Assembly: GCF_030291135.1 (NCBI RefSeq)
Contig: NZ_CP127409.1
Span: forward strand, 3,100,001-3,164,000
DNA: 64,000 bases
From: Rhodanobacter thiooxydans
GTDB taxonomy: Bacteria; Pseudomonadota; Gammaproteobacteria; Xanthomonadales; Rhodanobacteraceae
Direction: 5' to 3'
The translations under genes and the position numbers were made by a program. Below the pieces are notes generated by a model. It had not been told where the DNA came from. It was given only the letters and a program-made list of their open reading frames with translations, and made no database searches. Shown piece after piece: positions 30,827 to 39,794 of this stretch (positions within the stretch are counted from its first letter, which is position 1; each line of letters begins with the position of its first letter).

Positions 30827-31894
30827 CTACAGAGCGCGGTCGTGGATACCGGCGCGCCCGGCAATGATCGCCGCCAGCACGTCCGGCGCGTATTCGAACG
30901 AGTCGTAGTACAGCCGCTCTTCCGGCAGGCCGGCGGCGAGGAACAGCGGGTGCGCGGCGTCGATCATCGCCGGCGGGCCGCTCATGTACAGGTCATGGCC
31001 GGAGAGATCGGGCTGGTCGGCCAGCACCGCCTCGTGCACCAGCCCCGTGCGCAAGCCATCGGCCAGGTCGGGGTGGGAGACCACGGCGTGGAACGCCAGG
31101 TTCGGCACCTCGCGCGCCCATTGCTCGGCCAGCGCGCGCAGGTACAGGTCTGCCGCGCTGCGCGCGCCCCAGTACAACTGCATGTTCCGGCGCGTGCCCA
31201 GTGCGATGAAGTGCTCGACGATCGCCTTGACCGGGGCGAAACCGGTGCCACCGGCCATGAAGATCATCGGCCGCTCGGAATCCTCGCGCGGCACGAAGGT
31301 GCCCAGCGGCCCCTCGACGTGCAGGCGGTCGCCGACCTCGAGCACGTCGTCGACCCACGAGGTGAAGCCGCCGCCGGCAACATGGCGCACGTGCAGTTCG
31401 ATCGAACCGTCCCGCTGCGGACCATTGGCAATGGAGAATGGCCGGCGCCGGCCGTCCTCCAGCAGCACGTCCAGGTACTGGCCCGGCAGCCGCCGCAGCC
31501 GGCGCTCGCCGCGATCGGGCTGCAGCCGCAGGCCGATCACGTCCGCTGCCAGCCGCCACTTGTCGGCCACCACCACGCCGAGCCGGCGCCGCGCGATGTC
31601 CTCCACCGAGGCCACCTCGCGCGCCTCCAGCAGCAGGTCGCCGCACGGCACGGCCTGGCACGGCAGCACCGCGTGCTGCGCGAGCGCGCCGGCATCCAGC
31701 GCCAGCGGCGGATTGCGCGGATACTCGCAGCGCCCTTCCAGCAGGGTCGCCTTGCAGCTGCCGCAGACACCGGCGCGGCAGGAATACGGCAGCGCCACGC
31801 CCGCGCGCTGCGCCGCTTCCAGCACAGTCTCGCCGATGGCCACCGGGAACTGGCGGCCGGAGGATTTAAGGGTAACGATGGGCACCGGGTGCAT
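30827..31894 (-). CDS. 2Fe-2S ferredoxin / FAD-NAD(P) reductase fusion (CDP-6-deoxy-glucoseen reductase-like)
   Basis: This is a 355-aa soluble electron-transfer flavoprotein. The N-terminal plant-type ferredoxin domain has YSCRAGVCGSCKATLLEG with three of the cluster ligands and a fourth Cys in HAVLPCQAVPCGDLL. The FAD domain has RPFSIANGPQRDG, and the NAD domain has FMAGGTGFAPVKAIVEH and MSGPPAMIDAA, with the C-terminal YYDSFEYAP. It resembles AscD (E3) and phenol-hydroxylase-type reductases. No deoxysugar or oxygenase genes are adjacent, so the partner is unknown. The ATG complementary to 31892-31894 is preferred to a TTG nine codons upstream. Confidence 0.87.
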   Translation of the reverse strand: MHPVPIVTLKSSGRQFPVAIGETVLEAAQRAGVALPYSCRAGVCGSCKATLLEGRCEYPRNPPLALDAGALAQHAVLPCQAVPCGDLLLEAREVASVEDIARRRLGVVVADKWRLAADVIGLRLQPDRGERRLRRLPGQYLDVLLEDGRRRPFSIANGPQRDGSIELHVRHVAGGGFTSWVDDVLEVGDRLHVEGPLGTFVPREDSERPMIFMAGGTGFAPVKAIVEHFIALGTRRNMQLYWGARSAADLYLRALAEQWAREVPNLAFHAVVSHPDLADGLRTGLVHEAVLADQPDLSGHDLYMSGPPAMIDAAHPLFLAAGLPEERLYYDSFEYAPDVLAAIIAGRAGIHDRAL

Positions 31895-31948
31895 TGTCGC
31901 GGCGAACACGGCAGACAACAATGCGGGTTCGCATCACGGGAATCAACG

Positions 31949-32389
31949 ATGAGCCTCTGGAAACAACCCGCCGACCTGGCCCGCCTCAACGGCTGGAGCG
32001 CCAACACCATGATGGAGGCGCTGGGTATCCGCATTACCGCGGTCGGCGACGACTGGCTGCAGGGCACCATGCCGGTCGATCAGCGCACCCACCAGCCCTA
32101 CGGCCTGCTGCACGGCGGCGCCTCGGTGGCGCTGGCCGAAACGCTGGGCAGCACCGCGGCGATGCTCACGCTGGACCCCGAGAAGGAGCTGGCGGTGGGC
32201 CTGGACATCAACGCGAACCACGTCCGCGGCGTGCGCAGCGGCACGGTGACCGGCACCGCGAAGGCGCTGCACCTCGGCCGCACCACCCAGGTGTGGGAGA
32301 TCCGCATCGAGACCGAAGACGGCGCACTGGTGTGCATCTCGCGCATCACCATGGCGGTGATCCCCGCGCGCGGCATGGGCGTGCGTTGA
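31949..32389 (+). CDS. PaaI/YdiI-type hotdog thioesterase
   Basis: This 146-aa cytoplasmic acyl-CoA thioesterase is similar to YdiI/MenI and PaaI. Conserved blocks are WSANTMMEALGIRI, QPYGLLHGGASVALAETLGS with the catalytic carboxylate region, and NANHVRGVRSGTVTGTAK. Members hydrolyse aryl- or acyl-CoA; 1,4-dihydroxy-2-naphthoyl-CoA is one known substrate, but no menaquinone genes are nearby. The ATG is at 31949. The stop overlaps the TTG start of srkA. Confidence 0.88.
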   Translation: MSLWKQPADLARLNGWSANTMMEALGIRITAVGDDWLQGTMPVDQRTHQPYGLLHGGASVALAETLGSTAAMLTLDPEKELAVGLDINANHVRGVRSGTVTGTAKALHLGRTTQVWEIRIETEDGALVCISRITMAVIPARGMGVR

Positions 32390-33345
32390 ACGACGCCCCG
32401 TACGCCAGCCTCACCCCCGACCTGGTGCTCGACGCGGTGAGCGCCTGCGGCCTGTGGCCGGACGGCCGCCTGCTGGCGCTGAACAGCTACGAGAACCGGG
32501 TATGGCAGGTAGGGCTGGAGCACGATGGATTGGAACCGTCCGCGCCGGTGATAGCGAAGTTCTACCGACCCGGCCGCTGGAGCGATGCGGCGATCATCGA
32601 GGAACACGCGTTCACGCAGGAGCTGGCCGACGCCGAACTGCCGGTGGTGGCGCCGCTCGCGTTCGGCGGCCGCACCCTGCTGCATCACGCCGGCTTCCAC
32701 TACGCGCTGACGCCGCGCCGCGGCGGTCGCGCGCCGGAGCTGGAAACCATCGACCAGCTGCAATGGCTGGGTCGGCTGATCGCGCGCCTGCACCTGATCG
32801 GCGCCCGCGCGCCGTTCGTGCATCGCGGCAAGCTCGACCGCGACACGATGGTGCAGCAGCCGATGCAGGCGGTGCTCGGCTCGTCGCTGCTGCCGGTCTC
32901 GCTGCAGACGAACTACCGCGCGGCGGCGACGCGGCTGGATGCGGCGATCGCCGCGCGCCTGGAGGCCATCGGCCCGCTGCGCCAGCTGCGCCTGCACGGC
33001 GACTGCCACCCCGGCAACGTGCTGTGGACCGACGCCGGCCCTCACTTCGTCGACTTCGACGACGCCCGCACTGGCCCCGCCGTGCAGGATCTGTGGATGC
33101 TGGCGAACGACGAACGCGCGATGGATGCCGTGCTTGAGGGCTACCAGCAGTTCCGCGACTTCGACCACGCCGAACTGGCGCTGGTCCCCGCATTGCGCGC
33201 GATGCGCCAGCTGCACTACGCCGGCTGGATCGCCGCGCGCTGGCACGACCCGGCCTTCCCCGCGGCATTCCCGTTCGCCGCCGAATCGCGCTGGTGGGAA
33301 CAGCACATCGCCGACCTGCACGAGCTGGCCGACGCGCTGGGATGA
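32386..33345 (+). CDS. srkA: Stress response kinase SrkA (YihE/RdoA)
   Basis: SrkA is a Ser/Thr kinase of the choline/aminoglycoside-kinase fold that counters stress-induced death pathways in Escherichia coli. The 319-aa product matches it along its length: LLALNSYENRVWQV near 24-37, VIAKFYRPGRWSDAAIIEEH, the catalytic LRLHGDCHPGNVLW near 201-214, FVDFDDARTGPAVQDLWML, and RAMRQLHYAGWIAARW. No ATG or GTG fits the family start; the TTG at 32386, which overlaps the upstream stop, does. It should be translationally coupled to the thioesterase gene. Confidence 0.92.
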   Translation: MNDAPYASLTPDLVLDAVSACGLWPDGRLLALNSYENRVWQVGLEHDGLEPSAPVIAKFYRPGRWSDAAIIEEHAFTQELADAELPVVAPLAFGGRTLLHHAGFHYALTPRRGGRAPELETIDQLQWLGRLIARLHLIGARAPFVHRGKLDRDTMVQQPMQAVLGSSLLPVSLQTNYRAAATRLDAAIAARLEAIGPLRQLRLHGDCHPGNVLWTDAGPHFVDFDDARTGPAVQDLWMLANDERAMDAVLEGYQQFRDFDHAELALVPALRAMRQLHYAGWIAARWHDPAFPAAFPFAAESRWWEQHIADLHELADALG

Positions 33346-33431
33346 GGGTCCGCTGCGGCATTCGATCGCAAGAACTTTCATCCGCACGCGCAAGCAGGCA
33401 TGCTTGGCCGGATACCTTGCCGAGTGTGTCC

Positions 33432-33971
33432 ATGAAACGATCCCGCACCGCCGCCCTGCTGCTGATGAGCACGGCCCCGTTGTTGCTGACCGCCTGCGAC
33501 CGCAGCGAGAGCGCGTCGCGTGAAGGCCTGTACACCTCAGTCGAGGCCTGCGTGGCGCAGACCAACGACCGCGACACCTGCCAGCAGGCGTTCGCCAAGG
33601 CGCAGCAGGACGCGGCGACCACCGCGCCGCGCTTCGCCAATCGCGAGGCCTGCGAGGCCAGCTACGGCAAGGAGCAGTGCGCCGAACGCAGCGATGGCGC
33701 CAGCCATTCGTTCTTCGGCCCGCTGATGACCGGCTTCTTCCTGTCGCAGATGATGTCGCGCAACGGCGTGGCCGCGAATGGTTTCAACAGCGCGCCGGCG
33801 TTCCGCGACAACAGCGGTGGCTGGCAGCGCCCCGCCACCGGCGCCGGCGGCGTCTACCGCGGCGGTGCCGGCACCGCGATGGTGCCGGTCAACGCCACGC
33901 CGAACCGCGCGGTCACGGTCAGCCGTTCCGGCTTCGGCACGTCCGGCAGCAGCCGCGGCATCGGCGGCTGA
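33432..33971 (+). CDS. DUF1190 family lipoprotein (YgiB-like)
   Basis: This 179-aa lipoprotein starts MKRSRTAALLLMSTAPLLLT and has a lipobox ending in Cys22 (LLTAC). The DUF1190 domain includes SVEACVAQTNDRDTCQQAFA and NREACEASYGKEQCAER, each with a Cys pair, then a Gly/Asn/Arg-rich C-terminus. The next gene encodes a glutathionylspermidine synthase-like protein whose ATG shares a base with this stop, the same pairing as ygiB-ygiC in Escherichia coli. The function is unknown. Confidence 0.88.
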   Translation: MKRSRTAALLLMSTAPLLLTACDRSESASREGLYTSVEACVAQTNDRDTCQQAFAKAQQDAATTAPRFANREACEASYGKEQCAERSDGASHSFFGPLMTGFFLSQMMSRNGVAANGFNSAPAFRDNSGGWQRPATGAGGVYRGGAGTAMVPVNATPNRAVTVSRSGFGTSGSSRGIGG

Positions 33972-35149
33972 TGCGCCGGGTCGCCACGGCCGAGCGCCCC
34001 GACTGGCGCGCCAAGGCCGCCGCGTGCGGTTTCGGTTTCCACACCATCGACGACGCGCCGTACTGGGACGAGTCGGCGTATTACGCCTTCAGCCTGCGCG
34101 AGATCGAGAACGACATCGAGGCGCCCAGCGAAGAGCTGCACGCGATGGCGCTGGACATGGTCGAACGCGTCGTCGGCAGCGAGCAGCACATGCAGCAGCT
34201 GGCGATCCCGGAACCGTACCGCGACTGGATCGCGCAGAGCTGGCGCGAGCGCCAGCCGCACCTGTACGGGCGCATGGATTTCGCCTGCGACGGCCATGGC
34301 CCGGCCAAGCTGTACGAGTTGAACTACGACACGCCGACCTCGCTGTTCGAAGCCGCGTTCTTCCAGTGGCAATGGCTGGAAGACCAGCTTGCACGCGGCC
34401 AACTGCCGGCCGGCAGCGACCAGTTCAACTCGATCTACGAATCCCTGGTGGAAGCGTTCGGCACGATCGCGCGACGCATCGCGCGGCCGTTCCATTTCGC
34501 CGCCGTGCGCGATTCGGCGGAAGACCAGGGCACCGTCGCCTACCTGCGCGACTGTGCGCTGCAGGCCGGCATCGACTGCGGCGCGCTGGCGATCGAAGAC
34601 ATCGGCATCTCCGCCGACGGCCGCTTCACCGACCTCGACGACCACGTGATCGGCTGCCTGTTCAAGCTGTACCCGCTGGAAGACCTGTTCCGCGAATCGT
34701 TCGGTGCATACCTGCCGCGCTCGGGCCTGCAGCTGATCGAACCGCCGTGGAAGGCGCTGCTCAGCAACAAGGGCATCCTGCCGCTGCTGTGGGACGCGCA
34801 TCGCGGCCATCCGAACCTGCTGCCGGCCGAGTTCGACGGCGGCGATGAGTTGCCGCGCGGCTGGGTGCGCAAGCCGCTGCATTCGCGCGAGGGCGCCAAC
34901 ATCGCGATGCACCTGGACGACGGCCGCGAACTGCGCACCGACGGCCCCTACGACGGCCCGTGCATCCGCCAGGCCTGCCATCCGCTGACCGGCTTCGACG
35001 GCCACCACCCACTGATCGGAAGCTGGGTGGTCGGCGACCGCGCCTGCGGCATCGGTATCCGCGAGGACCGCTCGCTGGTCACCCAGGACAGCGCCCGCTT
35101 CGTGCCGCATGCGATCGTCGAGGAAGCGCGCGGCGTGCTGATCGCCTAA
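33971..35149 (+). CDS. Glutathionylspermidine synthase-like ATP-grasp protein (YgiC/YjfC type)
   Basis: This 392-aa protein has the ATP-grasp C-N ligase fold of the synthetase half of Gsp. Typical blocks are MDFACDGHGPAKLYELNYDT (about 98-117), PWKALLSNKGILPLLWDAH, GWVRKPLHSREGANI, and the C-terminal CGIGIREDRSLVTQDSARFV. The amidase half is absent. Homologues are encoded with a DUF1190 protein, as here (TGATG overlap). True glutathionylspermidine synthesis has not been shown for this branch, so the substrate is open. Confidence 0.9.
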   Translation: MRRVATAERPDWRAKAAACGFGFHTIDDAPYWDESAYYAFSLREIENDIEAPSEELHAMALDMVERVVGSEQHMQQLAIPEPYRDWIAQSWRERQPHLYGRMDFACDGHGPAKLYELNYDTPTSLFEAAFFQWQWLEDQLARGQLPAGSDQFNSIYESLVEAFGTIARRIARPFHFAAVRDSAEDQGTVAYLRDCALQAGIDCGALAIEDIGISADGRFTDLDDHVIGCLFKLYPLEDLFRESFGAYLPRSGLQLIEPPWKALLSNKGILPLLWDAHRGHPNLLPAEFDGGDELPRGWVRKPLHSREGANIAMHLDDGRELRTDGPYDGPCIRQACHPLTGFDGHHPLIGSWVVGDRACGIGIREDRSLVTQDSARFVPHAIVEEARGVLIA

Positions 35150-35179
35150 GCTTGCGTCTTTTTCCGCACAAGGCCCCGC

Positions 35180-35614
35180 ATGCGCACCCTCCTGTTCCGC
35201 CTGATCGGCGTCCTCGAAATCGCCGGTGGCTTCTACGGCGTGGCGGCGATGCTGCACCGGCTGTTGCCGTTCGGCGCGCACGACAGTGTGCTCGCCCTGC
35301 TCGGCCTGGCGTTGTACGGCTTCGTACTGGCGGCCGGGGTCCAGCTGGTTGCCGGTAGCGAACACGGCGTGCGCCTGTCGCGCTGGGCGCAGTTGCTGCA
35401 ATTGCCGTTGATCGCGCTTCCGGTGTTCAGCTACGGCCTGCACTGCGGCGCCTTCGTCAACGTGTTCGTCACGCTACAGGCCACGCCGCGGCTGGCCCTG
35501 GACTGGCACTTCGGCACCCAGGGTTTCGTGCTCGCCGCCGCCGGTCCGTCCGTGTCGCGCCTGGGCATCAACCTGCTCGCCCTGCTCTCCTGGCTGATCC
35601 TGCGCCTGCGCTGA
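35180..35614 (+). CDS. Hypothetical membrane protein
   Basis: This 144-aa protein has four likely transmembrane helices near residues 4-24, 34-54, 70-92 and 121-141. A short soluble stretch (LQATPRLALDWHFGTQGFVL) lies before the last helix. No family was recognised. The ATG at 35180 is 30 bp after the preceding stop, so it may be the last gene of the DUF1190/ATP-grasp operon. REP-like palindromes follow. Confidence 0.65.
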   Translation: MRTLLFRLIGVLEIAGGFYGVAAMLHRLLPFGAHDSVLALLGLALYGFVLAAGVQLVAGSEHGVRLSRWAQLLQLPLIALPVFSYGLHCGAFVNVFVTLQATPRLALDWHFGTQGFVLAAAGPSVSRLGINLLALLSWLILRLR

Positions 35615-35622
35615 CGCTCTTG

Positions 35623-35661
35623 CTCCCTCCCCTGCGAAGCAGGGGGAGGGCCGGGGTGGGG
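35623..35661. repeat. REP-like palindrome, CCCTCCCCTGC family, copy 1
   Basis: The arms CCCTCCCCTGC and GCAGGGGGAGGG surround GAA and are followed by CCGGGGTGGGG. The same unit recurs at 40729-40767 and, inverted and partial, at 35691-35724, all in intergenic DNA. Confidence 0.75.
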
Positions 35662-35690
35662 CGCTTTTGATCTTCCCTGCCAACCCGAGC

Positions 35691-35724
35691 AACCCCTCCT
35701 AGCCTCCCCTGCAAGCAGGGGAGG
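35691..35724. repeat. REP-like palindrome, CCCTCCCCTGC family, inverted copy
   Basis: The arms CCTCCCCTGC (35703-35712) and GCAGGGGAGG (35715-35724) surround AA. The flanking AACCCCTCCT lies on the left, opposite to the copy at 35623, so the two face each other about 30 bp apart as a mosaic pair upstream of rlmI. Confidence 0.7.
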
Positions 35725-35751
35725 AAGCAGAGCAGCAGCTATCATGCACGG

Positions 35752-36924
35752 ATGAATACGCCTACCTCGCTGCCCGTCATCCGCCTGAAATCCGACCGCA
35801 GCCCCGGCCACCCGTGGGTGTGGTCGGCGCAGATCTACAAGCCGGAATCGAAACTGCCGCCCGGCAGCGTGGTCGAGGTGCAGGATGCGAAGGGCCGCTT
35901 CGTCGGCCGTGCGTTCTGGAACGGTCACGCGCGCATCGCGTTGCGCCTGCTCGACACGCATCCGGACGCCACGATCGACGCCGACTGGATTGCCGCGCGC
36001 ATCGCCCGCGCGGTGCAGCTGCGCCGCGACTGGCTGCAGCTCGATGCCGTCAGCGACGCCTGGCGCGTGGTGCACAGCGAGGGCGACGATCTTTCCGGCC
36101 TGATCGTCGACCGCTACGCCGACGTCCTCGTCATCGAATATTTCGCCGCCGGCATGTGGAAGTTCCGCGAAGCGATCCACGCCGCGCTGCTCACGCACTT
36201 CCCCGATGCGCAACTGTACTGGTTCGCCGAATCACACGTGCAGAAGCAGGAATCGTTCGACTGCCGCAGCCCCGAGGTGCCCGCCGCGTTCGAGGTGCAC
36301 GAGCACGGCCTGCGCTTCCACGCCGCGCCCGGTTCGGGCCACAAGACCGGCTTCTTCGCCGACCAGCGCGACAACCGCAAACGCTTCGCCGAACTGGCGA
36401 AGGGCCGCCGCGTGCTCGACCTGTGCTGCAACGCCGGCGGCTTCGCGGTGCACGCGATGGCGGCTGGCGCACGCGAGGCGGTCGGCGTGGATCTGGACGC
36501 GGGCATCCTGGAAGTCGCCCGCGCCAACGCCGCCGCCAACAACGTCGCGGTGACGTTCGAGCAGTCCGACATCTTCGATTGGGTGCGCGCCGCGGTGGCG
36601 CGCGGCGAGCGCTACGACGCGGTGATCCTCGACCCGGCCAAGCTCACCCGCGACCGCAGCAAGGTGATGGACGCGCTGAAGAAATACTTTGCGATGAATC
36701 GCATGGCGCTGGACATCATTCCGCCCGGCGGCCTGCTGCTGACCTGCTCGTGCACCGGCCTGGTCGGCGAAGGCGAGTTCCTGGAGATGTTGCGCCGGGT
36801 GGCGCTCAACGCCGGCCGCGAAATCCAGGTGCTGGAAGTGCGCGGTGCCGGCGCCGACCACCCGTTCCGCACCGACGTGCCCGAGGGACGTTACCTGAAG
36901 GCGGTGTTTTGCCGGGTGGATTGA
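35752..36924 (+). CDS. rlmI: 23S rRNA (cytosine1962-C5)-methyltransferase RlmI
   Basis: RlmI methylates C1962 of 23S rRNA with SAM. The 390-aa product has an N-terminal PUA domain (LKSDRSPGHPWVWSAQIYKP, about 12-31), an EEHEC-like middle domain with HSEGDDLSGLIVDRYADVLV, and a C-terminal Rossmann domain: TGFFADQRDNRKRFAELA, VLDLCCNAGGFAVHAMAAGA near 222-241, VILDPAKLTRDRSKV and LLTCSCTG with the catalytic Cys. It stands alone between REP-like repeats and a short terminator. Confidence 0.92.
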   Translation: MNTPTSLPVIRLKSDRSPGHPWVWSAQIYKPESKLPPGSVVEVQDAKGRFVGRAFWNGHARIALRLLDTHPDATIDADWIAARIARAVQLRRDWLQLDAVSDAWRVVHSEGDDLSGLIVDRYADVLVIEYFAAGMWKFREAIHAALLTHFPDAQLYWFAESHVQKQESFDCRSPEVPAAFEVHEHGLRFHAAPGSGHKTGFFADQRDNRKRFAELAKGRRVLDLCCNAGGFAVHAMAAGAREAVGVDLDAGILEVARANAAANNVAVTFEQSDIFDWVRAAVARGERYDAVILDPAKLTRDRSKVMDALKKYFAMNRMALDIIPPGGLLLTCSCTGLVGEGEFLEMLRRVALNAGREIQVLEVRGAGADHPFRTDVPEGRYLKAVFCRVD

Positions 36925-36941
36925 GCCGCCCCGGCTTTTTT
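36924..36941 (+). terminator. Short intrinsic terminator after rlmI
   Basis: A five-bp stem AGCCG/CGGCT with a CCC loop is followed by TTTTT. It begins at the last base of the rlmI stop. The stem is short, so efficiency is uncertain. Confidence 0.45.
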
Positions 36942-36957
36942 GCAGGAGCGGCATGGG

Positions 36958-38151
36958 TCAGGATTTTCGCGGCAGCCGCCCACGCAGCGAGGCGGCGTCG
37001 AACGGCCCGGGTTGCGCGACCAGTTCGCGCGCCGCATCCACCTGGTCCCACGTGTTCCACAGCAACACGCCGCGCACGCGGCCGCCGTCCAGGTAGTACA
37101 CCACGCCCTCGCGGTTCGGCTCGCGCCAGTCCTCGACCACCTCAAGCCGCGTGTCCAGCAGGCCGACCGCCTCATAGCCGAGATCGAACAGGTCCGAATA
37201 GAAGAACGGCAATACGGTGTATTCCCCGGCCACGCCAGCCATCGCGCGGCCGGCATGGCGGCCCATGCTAACCGCCGCGTCCTCGTGCTCCACGCGCAGG
37301 CGCCGGCCCAGCGCCGGGTTGTGGAAATTGGCCACGTCGCCGGCAGCCCAGATGTCCGCATCGCTGCTGCGCAGCTGCGCGTCGACCACGATGCCGTTGT
37401 CGACGGCAAGCCCGGCCTGTTCGGCCAGCGCGGTATTCGGCGTCACGCCGAGGCCGGCCACCGCCGCCTCCACGCGCAGCAGGCTGCCGTCGGACAGCGC
37501 CAGCTCCACACCGCCATCGGTGGGGTTGCTGCCCTCCACGCGCACACCGCTGCGCACGTCCACTCCGCGATCGCGGTAATACGCGTCGAGATAGCGCGCC
37601 AGCCTATCGGGGTAGCGCCCCGCGCCGATCGTCTCGCCGGGAAACAGCAAGGTCACCTTGCAGCCGAGGGCGCACAGCGATGCGGCCAGCTCGCAGCCGA
37701 TGAAGCCGCCGCCGATCACTGCGATGAAGGCGCCAGGCTTGGCGTAGCGCCGCAAGGCCTGGTAATCGTCCAGCGTGCGGAAATGGATGATCCGCTCCCC
37801 ACCCTCGAACGGCAGCCGCCGCGGGGTGGCGCCGGTGGCCAGCAGCAGGCGACGGTAGCGGTAGCTGTCACCGTGGTCGTCGCGCGCAGTGCGCGCCACC
37901 CGGTCCAGCGACTCGACGCGCCGGCCCGCATGCAGCGTCGCGCCGCTCTGCGCGGTGGCCAGGTCGATGTCGGCCACCGACTTGTCGCCCTTCCACAGCG
38001 CCTTGGACAGCGGCGGCCGCTGGTACGGCGGTTGCGCCTCGGCACCAACGATGCCGACGTTCGCCGCGGCATCGACCTGGCGGATCGCCTTGGCGGCCGC
38101 GTCGGCCGTCATGCCGCCGCCGATGATCAGGTAATCGTGGATGTGTTCCAT
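36958..38151 (-). CDS. AIF-type FAD-dependent NAD(P)H oxidoreductase
   Basis: This 397-aa soluble flavoprotein belongs to the pyridine nucleotide-disulfide reductase superfamily. The FAD motif IIGGGMTADAAAKAI is near residues 9-23, the substrate region is PYQRPPLSKALWKG, the NAD motif VIGGGFIGCELAASL is near 144, and WAAGDVANFHNP near 272 contacts FAD. There is no redox-active Cys pair, which places it with ferredoxin/rubredoxin reductases and apoptosis-inducing factor. The C-terminal VYYLDGGRVRGVLLWN is AIF-like. The electron partner is unknown. It is divergent from rmuC. Confidence 0.87.
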   Translation of the reverse strand: MEHIHDYLIIGGGMTADAAAKAIRQVDAAANVGIVGAEAQPPYQRPPLSKALWKGDKSVADIDLATAQSGATLHAGRRVESLDRVARTARDDHGDSYRYRRLLLATGATPRRLPFEGGERIIHFRTLDDYQALRRYAKPGAFIAVIGGGFIGCELAASLCALGCKVTLLFPGETIGAGRYPDRLARYLDAYYRDRGVDVRSGVRVEGSNPTDGGVELALSDGSLLRVEAAVAGLGVTPNTALAEQAGLAVDNGIVVDAQLRSSDADIWAAGDVANFHNPALGRRLRVEHEDAAVSMGRHAGRAMAGVAGEYTVLPFFYSDLFDLGYEAVGLLDTRLEVVEDWREPNREGVVYYLDGGRVRGVLLWNTWDQVDAARELVAQPGPFDAASLRGRLPRKS

Positions 38152-38276
38152 GTCTGTCTCCCGGGCCGATGGATCGACCCATGATGCACCGCCCTGGCAG
38201 CGGCAACGTGAAATCCAGGCGCAGCCGATGAGACCGCTCGACGTACACTGGATGCATCGACCCGGGAAAACGTTCC

Positions 38277-39719
38277 ATGCCGCCCAATGAAATCCTGCTG
38301 ATCGCCCTCGTCATCCTCGCTGCACTGGTGCTGCTGTTGCAGCTCGCACTGCTGCTGCGCGGCCGCGGCGACCCCGGCCTGGACGCGAAGCTGGATGCGC
38401 TGAAGGACGACAGCGCGCGCGTCGAACGCACCCTGCGCGAGGAGCAGCGCGCCGGGCGCGAGGAGCTGCAGCAGGGCTTCGACCGTTTCCGCGGCCACCT
38501 CGGCGAGCAGTTCGGCGGCATGTCGCAGCAGCAGGGCGAGCGCATCGAGGGTTTCGGCCAGCGCCTGACCCTGCTCACCGAACGCACCGACACCGGCCTG
38601 CAGGCACTGGCACAGCGCCTCGCCGAGGACGCGCGCAAGAGCCGCGAGGAAACCACGCTTGCGCTCAACCATTTCGGCGAGCAGCAGCAGCAGCGCCTGG
38701 CCGCGCTCGGCGCCGAGCACGAGAAGCGCATGGGCGAAGTGCGAGCCACGCTGGAGGCCAAGCTCGGCGCGATCCAGCAGGACAACGCGGCCAAGCTCGA
38801 GCAGATGCGCGCCACCGTCGACGAGAAGCTGCACGCCACGCTCGAAACCCGCCTCGGCGAGTCTTTCAAGCTGGTGTCCGAACGACTGGAAGCGGTGCAG
38901 CGCGGGCTGGGCGAGATGCAGAGCCTGGCCACCGGCGTCGGCGACCTGAAGCGCGTGCTAGGCAACGTGAAGACACGCGGCGTACTGGGCGAAACCCAGC
39001 TCGGCGCCCTGCTCGAACAACTGCTGACGCCCGACCAGTACGCCGCCAACGTGGCCGTGGTGCCCAACACCGACGCGCGGGTGGAATACGCCATCCACAT
39101 GCCCAACGGCGTCGACGGCGCCCCATTGTGGCTGCCGATCGACGCCAAGTTCCCGCTCGAGGATTACCAGCGCCTGCAGGACGCCCAGGAAAACGCCAAC
39201 GCCGTCGCCGCCGCGGACGCCGCCAATGCGCTGGAACGACGCGTGCGCGAGGAAGCCAAGCGCATCCGCAGCAAATACGTGGTGCCGCCGCACACGGTGG
39301 ATTTCGCCATCCTGTTCCTGCCCACCGAGGGCCTGTTCGCCGAAGTGCTGCGGCGGCCGGGCCTGTTCGAGTCGCTGCAGCGCGACCATCACATCACGGT
39401 CGCCGGGCCGACCACGCTGGCGGCGATCCTGACCAGCCTCAAGGCCGGCTTCCGCACGCTGGCGATCGAGAAGCGCAGCAGCGAGGTATGGCAACTGCTG
39501 GGCGCGGTCAAGACCGAATTCGGCAAGTTCGGCGCGGTGCTGGACAAGGTCAAGAAGAATCTCGACCAGGCCAGCAACCAGATCGACGCGACCGGCGTGC
39601 GTACCCGTGCCATCGAACGCAGGCTGCGCGGCGTGGAAACCGCGCCAGGCGACGTCACCCGCCAATTGCTGGACGACGTGCCCACGCCGGACGACAGTGA
39701 CGACGACACCGAGACCTGA
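38277..39719 (+). CDS. rmuC: RmuC family DNA recombination-limiting protein
   Basis: RmuC is a membrane-anchored nuclease-fold protein that limits recombination at inverted repeats. The 480-aa product has one N-terminal helix (residues 4-27), a long coiled coil rich in Glu, Gln and Arg (about 35-215), and the RmuC domain with GVLGETQLGALLEQLLTPDQ, LPIDAKFPLEDYQRL near 286, DFAILFLPTEGLFAEVLRRP and TLAAILTSLKAGFRTLAIEK. It lies 75 bp before folE on the same strand. Confidence 0.95.
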   Translation: MPPNEILLIALVILAALVLLLQLALLLRGRGDPGLDAKLDALKDDSARVERTLREEQRAGREELQQGFDRFRGHLGEQFGGMSQQQGERIEGFGQRLTLLTERTDTGLQALAQRLAEDARKSREETTLALNHFGEQQQQRLAALGAEHEKRMGEVRATLEAKLGAIQQDNAAKLEQMRATVDEKLHATLETRLGESFKLVSERLEAVQRGLGEMQSLATGVGDLKRVLGNVKTRGVLGETQLGALLEQLLTPDQYAANVAVVPNTDARVEYAIHMPNGVDGAPLWLPIDAKFPLEDYQRLQDAQENANAVAAADAANALERRVREEAKRIRSKYVVPPHTVDFAILFLPTEGLFAEVLRRPGLFESLQRDHHITVAGPTTLAAILTSLKAGFRTLAIEKRSSEVWQLLGAVKTEFGKFGAVLDKVKKNLDQASNQIDATGVRTRAIERRLRGVETAPGDVTRQLLDDVPTPDDSDDDTET

Positions 39720-39794
39720 CTTTCCCGCCCGCCCGGACCTGCGCCGGCTTGACGCGGACGTTAGACTGCCCCATCCGCCCACCCGAGATTCCCC

